Shown: one piece after another, positions 1 to 7,350 of the stretch
Numbering within the stretch: the stretch's first letter is position 1
How the letters are laid out: the number at the start of each line of letters is the position of its first letter
Assembly: GCA_003599475.1 (NCBI GenBank)
Contig: QZKK01000229.1
Span: forward strand, 1-10,955
Reading direction: 5' to 3'
Origin: Desulfobacteraceae bacterium
GTDB taxonomy: Bacteria > Desulfobacterota > Desulfobacteria > Desulfobacterales > SURF-15
DNA length: 10,955 bases
The notes under the pieces: model-generated
The model's input: only the letters and a program-made list of their open reading frames with translations
The model's database searches: none
What the model was told of the DNA's origin: nothing
Translations under genes and position numbers: made by a program

Positions 1-20
1 AATCTGGGGCATAGAATCCA

Positions 21-55
21 CTTGAAAATCCTCCATTGACATGAGGATTTTCAAG
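21..55. repeat. Perfect 13-bp inverted repeat with 9-nt loop
   Basis: The arms CTTGAAAATCCTC (21-33) and GAGGATTTTCAAG (43-55) are exact reverse complements separated by nine bases. As RNA this would form a stable stem. No T-tract follows on the plus strand, so it is not a canonical intrinsic terminator. It could be a terminator-like stem for a gene left of the window, an operator, or a mobile-element end. The sequence does not decide between these. Confidence 0.75.
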
Positions 56-161
56 GAAATATACGGATGCCCCCGGGAGAAGCCGTTCCACGCAGGTTGC
101 CGTCGAAGACTTGAACCGCTCTAGCGAGCGCCATTCGGCCCGAGCTCATGCCGAGGGCATT

Positions 162-181
162 CCCCGCGGCTTGCCGCGGGG
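162..181. repeat. GC-rich palindrome, 9-bp stem with 2-nt loop
   Basis: CCCCGCGGC (162-170), then TT, then GCCGCGGGG (173-181) form a perfect compact hairpin. It is flanked by the 9-mer TAGCGAGCG at 183-191, which also occurs at 122-130. Tight C/G palindromes with a TT loop are typical of dispersed REP-like repeats, which is an inference here because only one copy lies in the window. Confidence 0.7.
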
Positions 182-223
182 TTTAGCGAGCGAATCAGAA
201 TTTGACAGAATTCCTTACGGAGG

Positions 224-255
224 AAGATTCCCTGCAGCGAGCTGAAGGGAATCTT
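224..255. repeat. Palindrome with two nested stems
   Basis: AAGATTCCCT (224-233) pairs with AGGGAATCTT (246-255). Inside, after one G/A mismatch, CAGC (235-238) pairs with GCTG (241-244) around a 2-nt loop. The stem is nearly continuous over 15 positions. Its layout (ATTCCC outer arm, GC inner arm) resembles the 162-181 hairpin, suggesting the two belong to one repeat unit. Not followed by a T-tract. Confidence 0.65.
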
Positions 256-1328
256 AAATCTTGAACACTTGTGGGTGATCTATCCGGGGAAGGAGCAATA
301 CGCGCTCGATCAGAAAGTCTCCGCATCCCGGTCGCTTCCGGTCTAAAGACGAATGGCTTCCCGATGTAGAAGAGGGGAGCAACACAAGTCCGTTTGCGTT
401 CAAGGTGAAACGGGGAAGTTGCTTAAGAAAGCCATCGAGGATGAACAGCCCTGCAGTCCAATATAAAAGCGTATAAAAGCGCTCATTTCGGGTCATAAAA
501 AGAGGATATAAGCTCCTTTCAAGTCGATCTTCTTGTGATCTCCTAAATCATTTCAATTGGTTGCTTTGGTCCGACTCGGAGCCAACGGGGACGGAGCCAA
601 AGGGCCAAGGACCCGGAACGAAGTAAGAACCTTTTCTTGTCCTGATCACTTCCGTCATCATTGTGACCTTGGAACGGTTCTTCACCTCCGAGCAGGCGGG
701 TATGGGAAAACCTTGTGGAAAAGAGTAGCTGATGGCACCTGGAGTTCATCCACCGATACCGGCCGAAGCTCCGGGATCGGGATATCATAAATTGGGCTGA
801 GGAGTTCGTGCAGCATCACGTAAAGCTTTTGGAATAGGAGCTGGGGTATGACAGTTCCTATTTTCATAAAGGTTTGGCCCACTTCTTTCTTTAAGAATCA
901 GCGGCAGTTGGTGTAACTTATTATTTTTCGGCAGTTTTTTCTTGACAAACAATCGTTCTTTTGCCATACGCGGGCCTTTAATAGTAACCTCTTAATAATG
1001 TTATGACGCATGATCTGGTGATCGCCGAGAAGTGCTCAACATCTCTCTCCGATCGTTGCTTCGATGACAAATCCTTTGGCCATTTCGGGAACCTATGAAA
1101 TTATAAAATTCCACATCATGGATAGAGGATTGAGCTTAACAGATGGTTTCCGGATCAGTTGCAGAATAGGAAATCGTCTGATCATAAGGATTCCGAGATA
1201 TCTGCAGGCATCCACCGCAGCTTTTTCAACCTTGTGTTCGTGTGGCACGAAACCTATTGGCTTTTCATTCAGCTATTGCCTGATTTAGCCGTATGTGATT
1301 AAAACGGTTCTGAAAAACTGTAAATAGG
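256..1328. other. About 1.07 kb without a convincing gene
   Basis: No reading frame here has recognisable domains together with a good ribosome binding site. The minus-strand frame 254-496 (80 codons) begins without a visible Shine-Dalgarno sequence and matches no family I know. Frames at 543-967 on the minus strand look like a decayed coding region and are listed separately. A tandem duplication of TATAAAAGCG lies at 462-481. From 1000 to 1328 I see only short frames and no clear promoter, terminator or RNA structure. The stretch is best read as intergenic sequence plus gene relics at the edge of a rearranged defence locus. Confidence 0.5.
682..967 (-). pseudogene. Possible decayed gene, unidentified, two frames
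   Basis: On the minus strand a frame starting with ATG at 967 encodes a basic N-terminus (MAKERLFVKKKLPKNNK...). Around 882-895 the neighbouring frame takes over with a smooth, protein-like continuation (EVGQTFMKIG...), running to a stop at 682. Reading one into the other requires a single frameshift near 885-895. I do not recognise the family. The case rests only on amino-acid texture on both sides of the presumed shift, so it may be chance. If real, it is a relic, perhaps of an element that once occupied the left flank. Confidence 0.2.
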
Positions 1329-1753
1329 TTGAACCCGGGACTGATGATGAATGAAATGAGCCGTGCGAACTGGCATGCCATAACTCCGTCCCCCTATCCG
1401 TGGGAAAAGGAAGCGTTCGACTATATTCAGTCGCAGTTTCCCGCTCATGAGCCGTATCGCGCCTGGGCGAATTTTGAATTTATCGCAGACGATGGCAGCC
1501 TAAACGAGGTTGATCTGCTGGTCTTTACGCCCCAGGGCTTTTTTCTGGTCGAGATCAAGAGTACCCCGGCGTTCTCTCCGGCGACACCCACACCTGGACG
1601 TGGGAACAAGATGGCCGCAAGAAGATTTTTGACAACCCGCTCTTTCTGGCCAACCTGAAGGCGAAAAAGCTTGCGTCTTTGCTGTTGGAATCAGTCGCCA
1701 TCCTGGAGCGCGAGGGCATAAACCACCTGGGATACTACACAAATGAACAGTGA
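1329..1753 (+). pseudogene. NERD-domain gene, frameshifted and truncated
   Basis: The first about 78 codons encode a nuclease-related domain (NERD): aromatic ITPS..PWEKEA near the start, then NFEFIADDGSLNEVDLLV and FFLVEIKS, which carry the Asp and Glu-x-Lys expected of the PD-(D/E)xK-like core. At about 1563-1570 the frame changes. The continuing NERD sequence (GVLSGDTHTWTWEQDGR, DNPLFLANLKAKKLASLL) lies two bases over and ends at a TGA at 1751-1753, 11 bp inside hsdM. One missing base explains the shift. Starts at TTG 1329, ATG 1344, 1347 or 1356 are all possible, and 1344 has a weak GGGA upstream. Such NERD modules occur at the N-terminus of large PglW-like kinases or helicases in defence loci. 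Here everything after the NERD domain is gone. The family of origin beyond 'NERD' is inference. Confidence 0.75.
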
Positions 1754-3866
1754 CACCTTTAAAGATATTGAAAAGCTCGAATCCGACCTCTGGGAGGCCG
1801 CGGACAACCTGCGGGCAAACTCGAAACTGACCTCAAGCGACTACTTCATGCCGGTGCTCGGGGTGATTTTTTTGCGCCACGCAGCCAACCGTTTCGACGC
1901 AGCGCGCCGGCAGATCAAAGCCGACCGGGATGGCGGCAAGATGCCCAAACGCAAGGTCCAGCCGGCCGATTACATCGCACGTCGCGCGCTCTACCTCCCG
2001 GAACCAGCGCGCTATGACTGGATCATGCAGCAGGCTGCGGTCAGCGGCGCAGACCTGCCCCGGCTCGTCACCGAGGCCATGACCGCCATCGAAGAGTCGT
2101 TCGAGCCGCTTGCGGGAATCCTGCCCAAGGATTACGGGATTTTCGAGCCCAAGGTGCTCGAAGATCTGATGCGCCTGTTCAACAGCGAGCGCATCCGGCA
2201 GGCAAACGGGGATGTCTTCGGCCGCATCTACGAATACTTTCTGGCCAAATTCTCGGTCCAGAAGGCCCACGACAACGGTGAATTCTTCACACCATCGTCG
2301 CTCGTGCAAACCATCGTCAATGTGATCGAGCCCGATCACGGTACCGTATTCGACCCTGCCTGCGGCTCGGGCGGCATGTTCGTGCAGTCGAGCCACTTCA
2401 TCGAACAAGAGGGCGGCGACACGGCCAGGAAGGTGGTCTTCTACGGCCAGGAGAAAAACCGTGACACCATCCGCATCGCCAAGATGAATCTTGCGGTGCA
2501 CGGGCTGGACGGCAAGATCGCCGAAGCCATCACCTACTACCAGGACGAGCACAACCTCGCCGGAAAATGCGACTTCGTAATGGCCAATCCGCCCTTCAAC
2601 GTGGACCTGGTGGACGCAGAGCGCATCAAGGGCGACCCGCGTTTGCCCTTCGGAATCCCGAGCGAAAACAAGCAAAAGAAGGTCGGAAACGGCAACTACC
2701 TCTGGATCTCCTATTTCTGGAGCTACCTCTCCGAGAAGGGCCGCGCCGGCTTCGTCATGTCCTCCCAGGCCTCCAGCGCCGGACACGGCGAAAAGGAAGT
2801 GCGGCACAAGATCGTCGAGACCGGCGACGTGGATGTGATGATCTCCATCCGCTCCAACTTTTTCTATACCCGCACCGTGCCCTGCGAGTTGTGGCATTTT
2901 GACCGGGCCAAGCCGCCCGAGCGCAGGGAAAAGGTGCTGATGCTCGATGCGCGAAACATCTTTCGCAAGATCACGCGCAAGATCTACGATTTTTCGCCCG
3001 AACAGATGCGAAACCTTTCGGCCATCGTCCGGCTCTATCGCGGCCAGCAGCCGCGCTTTCTTTTGCTGGTGAAGGATTACCTCGGCCAAGTCTGCACCGA
3101 GAGCGCCGCCATCCCGGAAAAGCTCGCAGCCTTCGAGGCCGCCCTTGCGGAAGTACGCGGCCGCTTCGACGCCTTGGCCAAGGCGGTAAAAACACATGCC
3201 GAGCGCGATGCTGCCAAAAAGCAGGGCCTCGCCGATGCCTTGATCGAACTGCGACAGGCCACTGCGCTCTATGCAACCGACGCAAAGCAGCTTTTAACAA
3301 ACCTCGCCGCCTTCACCCGCAAGCATGCCAAGGCACTGCCCGAGAAAAATAACGCCCAGCACGCGGCGCGCAAGGCCTTTGATCCTCATGCCGAATCCAT
3401 CCGGGGTCTCGCCAAGCAATTGGACCTGCTCTACAAGCTTGCCGGCCGGGTGGCGGATTTGGGAGCGGAGCTGGCAACGGACGATGCGATTGCCGCCGCG
3501 TACGACCGCCGCGGCACAGGCAAATTGGTCAAGCAGCTCGATGCAGCGCGCAAGAACGCGGTTGAACAATGCAAGCGCGTCGTTTACTTCCACCGGCAAG
3601 TGGCCTGGCTCCAGGACCGCTTTCCCAATGCCGAACTGCAATCCGTGCCCGGCCTGGTGAAGATGGTGGATCGGGCCGAAATCGAGGCCGCCGACTGGAG
3701 CCTCACCCCCGGCCGCTACGTGGGCGTGGCCCCGCCCGAGGAGGATGAGGACTTCGACTTCGAGCAGACCATGCGCGACATCCATACCGAGCTGGCCGAG
3801 CTGAACAAGGAGGCGGAGGAACTGGCAGCGAAGATTCAGGCAAACTTCGAAGGGTTAGGGCTATGA
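1743..3866 (+). CDS. hsdM: Type I restriction-modification DNA adenine methyltransferase subunit (HsdM), 707 aa
   Basis: Transfers a methyl group from S-adenosylmethionine to adenine N6 as the M subunit of a type I R-M complex, in the cytoplasm. Residues 5-175 are the helical HsdM N-terminal domain. FFTP (181-184) precedes the methyltransferase core. Motif I is DPACGSGGM (204-212) and binds SAM. Motif IV is NPPF (282-285), the catalytic adenine-flipping motif. From about 440 to 707 the protein is charged, helical and coiled-coil-like, making it about 200 aa longer than the classical 500-residue HsdM and matching a long HsdM subgroup. The start ATG overlaps the end of the NERD relic; only a weak GGGA lies 10 bp upstream. 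Its stop overlaps the next gene by ATGA (3863-3866), so the two are translationally coupled. No hsdS is in the window, and specificity would have to come from elsewhere. Confidence 0.93.
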   Translation: MNSDTFKDIEKLESDLWEAADNLRANSKLTSSDYFMPVLGVIFLRHAANRFDAARRQIKADRDGGKMPKRKVQPADYIARRALYLPEPARYDWIMQQAAVSGADLPRLVTEAMTAIEESFEPLAGILPKDYGIFEPKVLEDLMRLFNSERIRQANGDVFGRIYEYFLAKFSVQKAHDNGEFFTPSSLVQTIVNVIEPDHGTVFDPACGSGGMFVQSSHFIEQEGGDTARKVVFYGQEKNRDTIRIAKMNLAVHGLDGKIAEAITYYQDEHNLAGKCDFVMANPPFNVDLVDAERIKGDPRLPFGIPSENKQKKVGNGNYLWISYFWSYLSEKGRAGFVMSSQASSAGHGEKEVRHKIVETGDVDVMISIRSNFFYTRTVPCELWHFDRAKPPERREKVLMLDARNIFRKITRKIYDFSPEQMRNLSAIVRLYRGQQPRFLLLVKDYLGQVCTESAAIPEKLAAFEAALAEVRGRFDALAKAVKTHAERDAAKKQGLADALIELRQATALYATDAKQLLTNLAAFTRKHAKALPEKNNAQHAARKAFDPHAESIRGLAKQLDLLYKLAGRVADLGAELATDDAIAAAYDRRGTGKLVKQLDAARKNAVEQCKRVVYFHRQVAWLQDRFPNAELQSVPGLVKMVDRAEIEAADWSLTPGRYVGVAPPEEDEDFDFEQTMRDIHTELAELNKEAEELAAKIQANFEGLGL

Positions 3867-4507
3867 CCAAAGTGAAAAAAGTTACAGCGGAAGCTTCCGT
3901 TGCACGCTTGTCGCGGGGACGCACCCGCAACGACGCCTCTTTTCCTGCACCGCCACCCTATACCGGATTGCCTCCAGGTTATGCGGCGCTGCTGGGAGAG
4001 ATCAAGCAGCGCATCGGCACTGAGCGACTCAAGGCGGTTATGGCCGCCAACTCTGCGATGGTGCTGCTGTACTGGGACATCGGAAACACGATTCTGGAGC
4101 GACAACAGCAGGAGGGCTGGGGCGCGAAGGTGATCGACCGCCTTTCAGCGGATCTGCGTCAGGCATTTCCGGACATGACCGGCCTATCGCCCCGCAATCT
4201 CAAGTATATGCGGAGCTTTGCCGCTGCTTGGCCGGATGAGGCAATCGTGCAAGAGGTTCTTGCACAAATTCCCTGGTATCACCATATCGCTCTTATGGAG
4301 AAGTGCGAAGGTCCGGAGAAACGCCTCTGGTACGTGCAACAAAGTGCTGCGCACGGTTGGTCCCATAACATTCTGACGCTGCAGATCAAGTCCCGCCTAT
4401 ACGAGCGTCAAGGCAAGGCCGTCACCAACTTCAGCGCCACCCTGCCGCCCGCCGAATCGGATATGGCCGCTCAGATCTGGCGACGCTTTACATCGACAAG
4501 CCGATGA
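3863..4507 (+). CDS. DUF1016/YhcG-type N-terminal domain protein, 3' half replaced by fused hsdR sequence
   Basis: Residues 38-200 match the DUF1016 N-terminal domain as I know it: PGYAALLGEIKQRI, then LLYWDIGNTI, a WGAKVIDRLSADL segment, LSPRNLKYMRSFA, IPWYHHIALMEK and a region ending in LPPAESDMAAQ. Family members continue for about 150 more residues into a PD-(D/E)xK nuclease domain (YhcG C-terminal). Here homology stops after Gln204 (codon 4472-4474), and ten unrelated residues follow to the stop. Those residues come from reading hsdR DNA out of frame. The gene overlaps hsdM by 4 bp, the arrangement expected of an accessory gene inside a type I R-M operon. Residues 1-35 are low-complexity and basic. 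Without the nuclease half the product cannot cut DNA by the family mechanism; a binding role is conceivable but unsupported. Confidence 0.85.
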   Translation: MTKVKKVTAEASVARLSRGRTRNDASFPAPPPYTGLPPGYAALLGEIKQRIGTERLKAVMAANSAMVLLYWDIGNTILERQQQEGWGAKVIDRLSADLRQAFPDMTGLSPRNLKYMRSFAAAWPDEAIVQEVLAQIPWYHHIALMEKCEGPEKRLWYVQQSAAHGWSHNILTLQIKSRLYERQGKAVTNFSATLPPAESDMAAQIWRRFTSTSR

Positions 4508-5670
4508 AGGCCCACAGCCTGATGCAGGCCATCGCCCGGCCCAACCGCGTGTTCCCCGGCAAAGAGTGCGGCGTGATCGTGGATTACAACGGTATGCTCA
4601 AGAGCCTACGCGATGCCTTGGCGCAGTATGCAATGGACGGCGAAGAAGGCTCAGGCGGCTCTGAAAACATTGTGGCTCCGATCGAGGAACTGGTTGCCAG
4701 TTTGCTTCAAGCCATCGAAGCGGCCGAGAGGCATCTGCTCGGCCTGGGCTTCGATGCGACCCGGCTGCAGGGCGCAACCGGGTTTGCCCGGATCGAAGCG
4801 CTGCGGGACGCTGTGGACGTGCTCTATACTTCGGACGAAGCCAAGCGCCGCTTCGAGATTACGGCCCGGCAGGTGTTCATGCGCTTCAAGGCGCTGCTGA
4901 TGGAGCCGAGCGCTTTTGCCTATGCCGAGCGCCACGACAATATCGAGACCATCTATAACAAATTGCAGGATCGGCGCGATACGGCCGACGTGACCGAGGT
5001 CCTCAAAGCGTTGCACCGCATCGTCAATGAGGCGATTCGTGGAGCGGCGCCGGGAGAAGACCATGCCGAAGGTCTCACCGTGGACCTCAGCCGGATCGAC
5101 TTCGACAAGCTGCGAAGCGAATTCACGAGCAAGGTGCGCCGCAAGCATTCGGCACTGCAGGATATCCGTGATGTGGTCGAAAAGAAGCTGGCGCAGATGC
5201 TCGCCCGAAACCCGATGCGCATGGATTACTACAAGAAATATCAGGAAATCATCGCGGATTACAATCGCGAGAAGGACCGGGCGACGGTTGAAGAGACCTT
5301 TGCGCAACTGATGGCCCTGGCCGAAAGCCTGGACGCCGAGCAACGGCGGGCGGCGCAGGAAGGCTTGAGCGAGAACGAGTTGTCGCTGTTTGATCTGCTC
5401 TTCAAGCAGAACATCAGCAAAAAGGATCGCGAACGATTGAAGCAGGCCAGTCGGGGGCTGCTCTCATCTCTGCGAGAGCTCCTGAAACCCATGCCGGGAT
5501 GGCCGCACAATGTAACAACGCAAGCCGAGGTAAAGGTGTTCATCCTCGATCGTCTTTACGATTCCCTGCCTCGGCCGCCATTTACCGACGATGAGACCGA
5601 GGCGATCGCATCCAGGGTTTATGATTATGTCTGGCAGAGAAGCATCAGCGGAGAGTTGCTGGCCGCATAG
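4477..5670 (+). pseudogene. hsdR: 3' fragment of type I restriction enzyme R subunit (HsdR)
   Basis: The frame picks up abruptly at LATLYIDKPMKAH (from 4477) and continues SLMQAIARPNRVFPG, which is helicase motif VI of the HsdR superfamily 2 motor. The typical HsdR C-terminal helical domain follows to a natural-looking end (YVWQRSISGELLAA). About 397 codons remain of a family usually near 1000 aa. Missing are the N-terminal PD-(D/E)xK nuclease, the Walker A and DEAH-type motifs, and most of both RecA-like domains. The frame is open back to 4369, but upstream of 4477 it is antiphase DUF1016 sequence. An ATG at 4504 overlaps the DUF1016 stop (ATGA at 4504-4507), so a 388-aa peptide could be made by coupling. 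It could not translocate or cleave DNA. The C-terminal domain contacts the methyltransferase in intact complexes, so residual binding to HsdM is possible. Confidence 0.88.
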
Positions 5671-5740
5671 CCGGCAAACCTTCTTGAGGCTGCCAAACAC
5701 AGCTATCTCCCACCTGCGATAAGAGAATATCAAGGTAAGA

Positions 5741-6040
5741 TTGACAGTGGCCGAGGTGATGGCGTTGAAACCGCCTCAGCTCATCGACACCGCGGCGACG
5801 AAGCGGAATGGATTCAGCGTGATTGTTGACAGCACAATCAAAAGTATATTACTTTTGTAAACACCAAAAATTCTTAACGATGATGATCCGTTAGATTGGG
5901 AGCTTCAGAATCCTGCTGCCGATTTGTTGAAATTTGGAAATCTTCTGCCGGAACATTTGCTGCATGATTTGATCATGGCACGGATCGCCGATATTCCCCG
6001 CGCACGTGAGATTTTAGGGTCCCCGATACGGATGCTATAG
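5741..6040 (+). pseudogene. Possible coding relic with internal stop, family not recognised
   Basis: A single plus-strand frame reads protein-like sequence from a TTG at 5741 (TVAEVMALKPPQLID..., then GFSVIVDST) to a TAA at 5858-5860. In the same frame it continues as DDDPLDWELQNPAADLL, LLPEHLLHDLIMARIADIPRA and REILGSPIRML to a TAG at 6038-6040. The second half has no start codon of its own before the conserved-looking part. The amino-acid texture suggests former coding sequence, but I cannot name the family and chance is not excluded. The minus-strand frame over the same bases (5905-6114) has a poor composition and is taken as its shadow. Bases 5671-5740 hold nothing I can identify. Confidence 0.25.
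5839..5857. repeat. AT-rich perfect palindrome, 8-bp arms
   Basis: CAAAAGTA (5839-5846), TAT, TACTTTTG (5850-5857). It sits just after a TTGACA (5826-5831) and a small inverted repeat GATTGT/ACAATC (5821-5826 and 5834-5839). Such a site could be an operator for a small DNA-binding repressor. The TTGACA has no -10 box at a proper distance (TATATT is only 13 bp away), so I do not call a promoter. Confidence 0.4.
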
Positions 6041-6097
6041 ACCAGTTTCGATCTCGGCCTGCCGATTCCTTTACTGGCCTGATTTTCACATCTGTGG

Positions 6098-6510
6098 TTA
6101 ACGCTTTTTATCAAATTCCTCTTTAAGCTTCAGCAAAGAATTATATAACGGGGGGCGAAGCAATTCCTTGTGTAGGAGACTGATATTGTCCTCCTCAGCT
6201 TCAAATAGACAGTTGACTATATCATCAATCATTTTGACATCAAGGCTACCCTCAATCGTTATGTTCTTGTCCGTGTCGATATCCGAGGGTTTAATTTCAT
6301 ATATTTCGAAGAGCTGTATCCACGTATCCTTTGGAAAGAATGTTTTGCCAATCGGAATGAAAAAGATACTTCTATTTTTTATACATCCAGGCGTAGTCGG
6401 CTTGTTCTTTTTTTGTGATGTGGCTTTAACGAAAAGATAGGGTTCGTCTTTTGTTGGGGTGTTCAGAAGGATTAAATATTTTTACCGATTGTGCCATCCT
6501 GATATGCCAT
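6098..6510 (-). pseudogene. Probable toxin partner of the Panacea antitoxin, frameshifted near its start
   Basis: From 6481 down to a TAA at 6098-6100 the minus strand encodes about 127 residues of coherent protein: YLILLNTPTKDEPYLFV, KATSQKKNKPTTPGC, RSIFFIPIGKTFFPKDTW, IQLFEIYEIKPSDID, then a charged helical tail ending LKLKEEFDKKR. This frame is closed by TAA at 6482-6484 and contains no ATG near its beginning. The adjacent frame has ATG at 6508-6510 and reads MAYQDGTIGK up to the same A-run (5 A's, 6479-6483), then stops at 6472-6474. A one-base loss or two-base gain in that run would join MAYQDGTIGK directly to YLILLNTP. The gene lies 37 bp after the antitoxin stop, on the same strand. 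The beta-rich start and 'RSxFFIP...FFPKDTWIQL' pattern suggest a PemK/SH3-like toxin fold, which is my inference from texture and context. Confidence 0.55.
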
Positions 6511-6547
6511 CCTGCTGTGGTGATAAATAGCCCCACGTGTCTGCAAA

Positions 6548-7123
6548 TCATTCGGCTCCGAATATTTTTTTCATCTCTAAGCGCTCTTCGAACCGTTCTT
6601 TGGCTTCATTGAATGGCAAGCTGACAATGTCGCTGTCAATGGCAAGCATGTAATCAATTTTCTCAAATTCGCCTTTTTCATGTAGAGTCTTATCCCATGG
6701 TTCGTTTTTCAAATGCGTAGACTCGACCATGGCGTCAGCTTTAGCGTCCTTGAAAATGATGGCGATATTTTTGAGTAGCTCTATTTCTTTATTGGAAAAA
6801 TACTGTGGGTCAAAACTCTTTTTAGGTCGGATCTGCTGAAAGCCCTCTTCAGGCAAGTCATTAATAGCCGATTTCATGTCTGGCTTCATCCGGCCTGAAA
6901 GTTCTTCAAATAACTCTCTGGGTACCGGACCCATCTTCCAGGCAAAATAACCCAATCCTGTAACAGGCTTTCCGGTGTGTTTGAAATGAGCGAAATCCAG
7001 GAAGTACAAAAGCTTCATCAGCTTGGTTTTGCCACAATATTTCGTATTTTTGGCTAAGTATATAATTGCATTTATTAATTTTTCTCGATTATGTGTAATT
7101 ATCATGCTTCTAATTTCGGTCAT
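6548..7123 (-). CDS. Panacea-domain (SocA-like, DUF4065) antitoxin
   Basis: A 191-aa protein whose N-terminal half is the Panacea domain: KLINAIIYLAKNTK, then KTKLMKLLYFLDFAHFKHTGKPVTGLGYFAWKMGPVPRELFEEL, with the characteristic 'KLLYFxD..H....G.P.TG..Y.....GPVP' signature at about residues 34-78. Panacea proteins act as promiscuous antitoxins that neutralise diverse toxins, and the original member, SocA, is a proteolytic adaptor for SocB. The C-terminal half is helical and acidic. ATGs at 7123 and 7105 are both in frame (an in-frame TTG lies at 7126). 7105 has a weak AGAAG upstream and sits closer to the domain, so the shorter start is equally likely. The gene is AT-richer than the defence locus to its left and the operon to its right, consistent with independent acquisition. 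The small gene 37 bp downstream is its likely cognate toxin. Confidence 0.85.
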   Translation of the reverse strand: MTEIRSMIITHNREKLINAIIYLAKNTKYCGKTKLMKLLYFLDFAHFKHTGKPVTGLGYFAWKMGPVPRELFEELSGRMKPDMKSAINDLPEEGFQQIRPKKSFDPQYFSNKEIELLKNIAIIFKDAKADAMVESTHLKNEPWDKTLHEKGEFEKIDYMLAIDSDIVSLPFNEAKERFEERLEMKKIFGAE

Positions 7124-7350
7124 CAATGGATAAAAGTCAAGTTTCGAGCACGTGTAGGATCAATGACGATCCCCTTGAAGATCATTCAAAGCCTGAGGGC
7201 GGAACAAAGCTTTGAAATTCCGTTCAAGCAGGTGCGCAAACTGTATGCAAGGATGGTCGCCGTATCGGGGTCCCACGATTTGGCCGAAGTCTTGGCCGGT
7301 GAAATAAGCTTATGGACACGCGTCAATCTCCGATATCATGTGATCCTCTC

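Noticed and set aside
21..55. Intrinsic terminator
   Set aside because: The stem is good, but no T-tract follows on either side, so it is listed as an inverted repeat instead.
1..1328. CRISPR array or tRNA gene in the gene-poor left end
   Set aside because: There are no regularly spaced direct repeats and no cloverleaf or T-loop sequence. The palindromes are single copies of different sequence.
1833..3197. 454-codon open frame on the minus strand inside hsdM
   Set aside because: It lies antisense to a strongly supported methyltransferase with clear catalytic motifs. The composition is that of a mirrored GC-rich gene, with no domain and no ribosome site.
4651..5343. 230-codon minus-strand frame inside the hsdR fragment
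   Set aside because: Antisense shadow of HsdR C-terminal sequence, with no recognisable motifs.
6168..6440. Plus-strand 90-codon frame opposite the toxin-like gene
   Set aside because: The minus strand of the same bases gives the more coherent, charged and ordered protein, placed directly after the antitoxin. The plus frame is Ser/Ile/Phe-rich and has no ribosome site.
7112..7140. TTGACT with a weak -10 just upstream of the antitoxin gene, minus strand
   Set aside because: The -10 candidate (GAAATT) is poor, and transcription would start at or inside the start codons at 7123/7105. Kept only as a possibility.
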